Positions 37,075-37,082 of a stretch of DNA of 37,082 nt are shown here, piece after piece (positions within the stretch are counted from its first letter, which is position 1; every line of letters starts with the position of its first letter). Both the position numbers and the translations under genes were made by a program. Below the pieces are notes generated by a model. It was not told where the DNA came from. It was given only the letters and a program-made list of their open reading frames with translations, and did not search any database. Source of the DNA: an uncultured Oscillospiraceae bacterium (GTDB taxonomy: Bacteria; Bacillota; Clostridia; Oscillospirales; Oscillospiraceae); assembly GCA_934636655.1 (NCBI GenBank), contig CAKUAS010000020.1, positions 1 through 37,082 on the forward strand, read 5' to 3'.

Positions 37075-37082
37075 CGCAAACA

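Larger units (their letters stand above)
28835..37082. mobile_element. Integrated mobile element (prophage-like or integrative element), right end not in window
   Basis: The left boundary is the tRNA-derived core, with the integrase directly inside it. Inside are hicAB, a phage-type repressor with divergent promoters, several XRE regulators, an excisionase-like HTH protein, a SleB-like hydrolase and many genes under 100 codons on short overlaps. No structural, packaging, conjugation or replication gene is visible up to 37082, so only the early/regulatory part seems to be covered. Confidence 0.8.

Overview
The window looks like a contig from an anaerobic Firmicute of class Clostridia, most likely an uncultured gut Oscillospiraceae-type bacterium (inferred, not proven). 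The evidence is a large SRP RNA directly upstream of dnaX and ybaB (the Bacillus/Clostridium order), strong GGAGG ribosome binding sites, a K+-dependent membrane pyrophosphatase, SLH-domain surface proteins, and DUF4358, DUF3267 and DHHW/MBOAT families that are common in gut Clostridia. Codon third positions look GC-rich in the core genes, and the sequence looks more AT-rich around 30.4-32.5 kb (impression, not computed).

Layout. 1-0.6 kb: remnant of a type I restriction specificity gene with a short tandem repeat. 0.6-3.3 kb: tRNA-Ala(CGC), SRP RNA, dnaX, ybaB. 3.3-9.2 kb (minus): a truncated MATE pseudogene, then a leftward operon plsC, two half-transporter genes of a heterodimeric ABC exporter, and an SDR reductase. 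9.5-13 kb (plus): hppA, then a secreted coiled-coil M23 peptidase. 13-16.2 kb (minus): a tightly overlapping operon of a LexA/S24-type repressor, a DUF3267 membrane protein without its zinc histidines, an M20 amidohydrolase and a TIM-barrel protein. 16.3-18.8 kb (plus, divergent): an atypical P-type ATPase and a HAD phosphatase.

18.84-20.1 kb is a non-coding-rich island. It holds dispersed repeats, a candidate type I toxin-antitoxin pair (27-residue peptide on the minus strand, about 100-nt antisense RNA from a consensus promoter on the plus strand, shared terminator), a 300-nt block of nested inverted repeats, and a divergent pair made of a 51-residue protein and a ribbon-helix-helix protein around three helically phased operator-like sites. 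20.1-25.8 kb (minus) is a cell-surface operon: transglutaminase-like protein, DUF4358 lipoprotein, MBOAT O-acyltransferase, DHHW protein, and a secreted polysaccharide deacetylase with SLH anchors. 25.9-28.3 kb (plus): a class 3-lipase-like hydrolase and a sugar nucleotidyltransferase.

From 28.47 kb on lies a mobile-element insertion site. Three direct copies and one inverted copy of a tRNA 3' end (tRNA-Lys(UUU) type) precede a tyrosine integrase whose stop codon lies inside the tRNA-derived core. The element runs to the end of the window and beyond. It carries hicAB, a Cys-rich/SWIM/58-residue gene trio, a phage-type repressor with divergent promoters, and a rightward train of very small genes that includes an excisionase-like HTH protein and a SleB-like cell-wall hydrolase. 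No capsid, portal, terminase, relaxase or replication gene is visible, so the type of element (prophage, satellite or ICE) is undecided.
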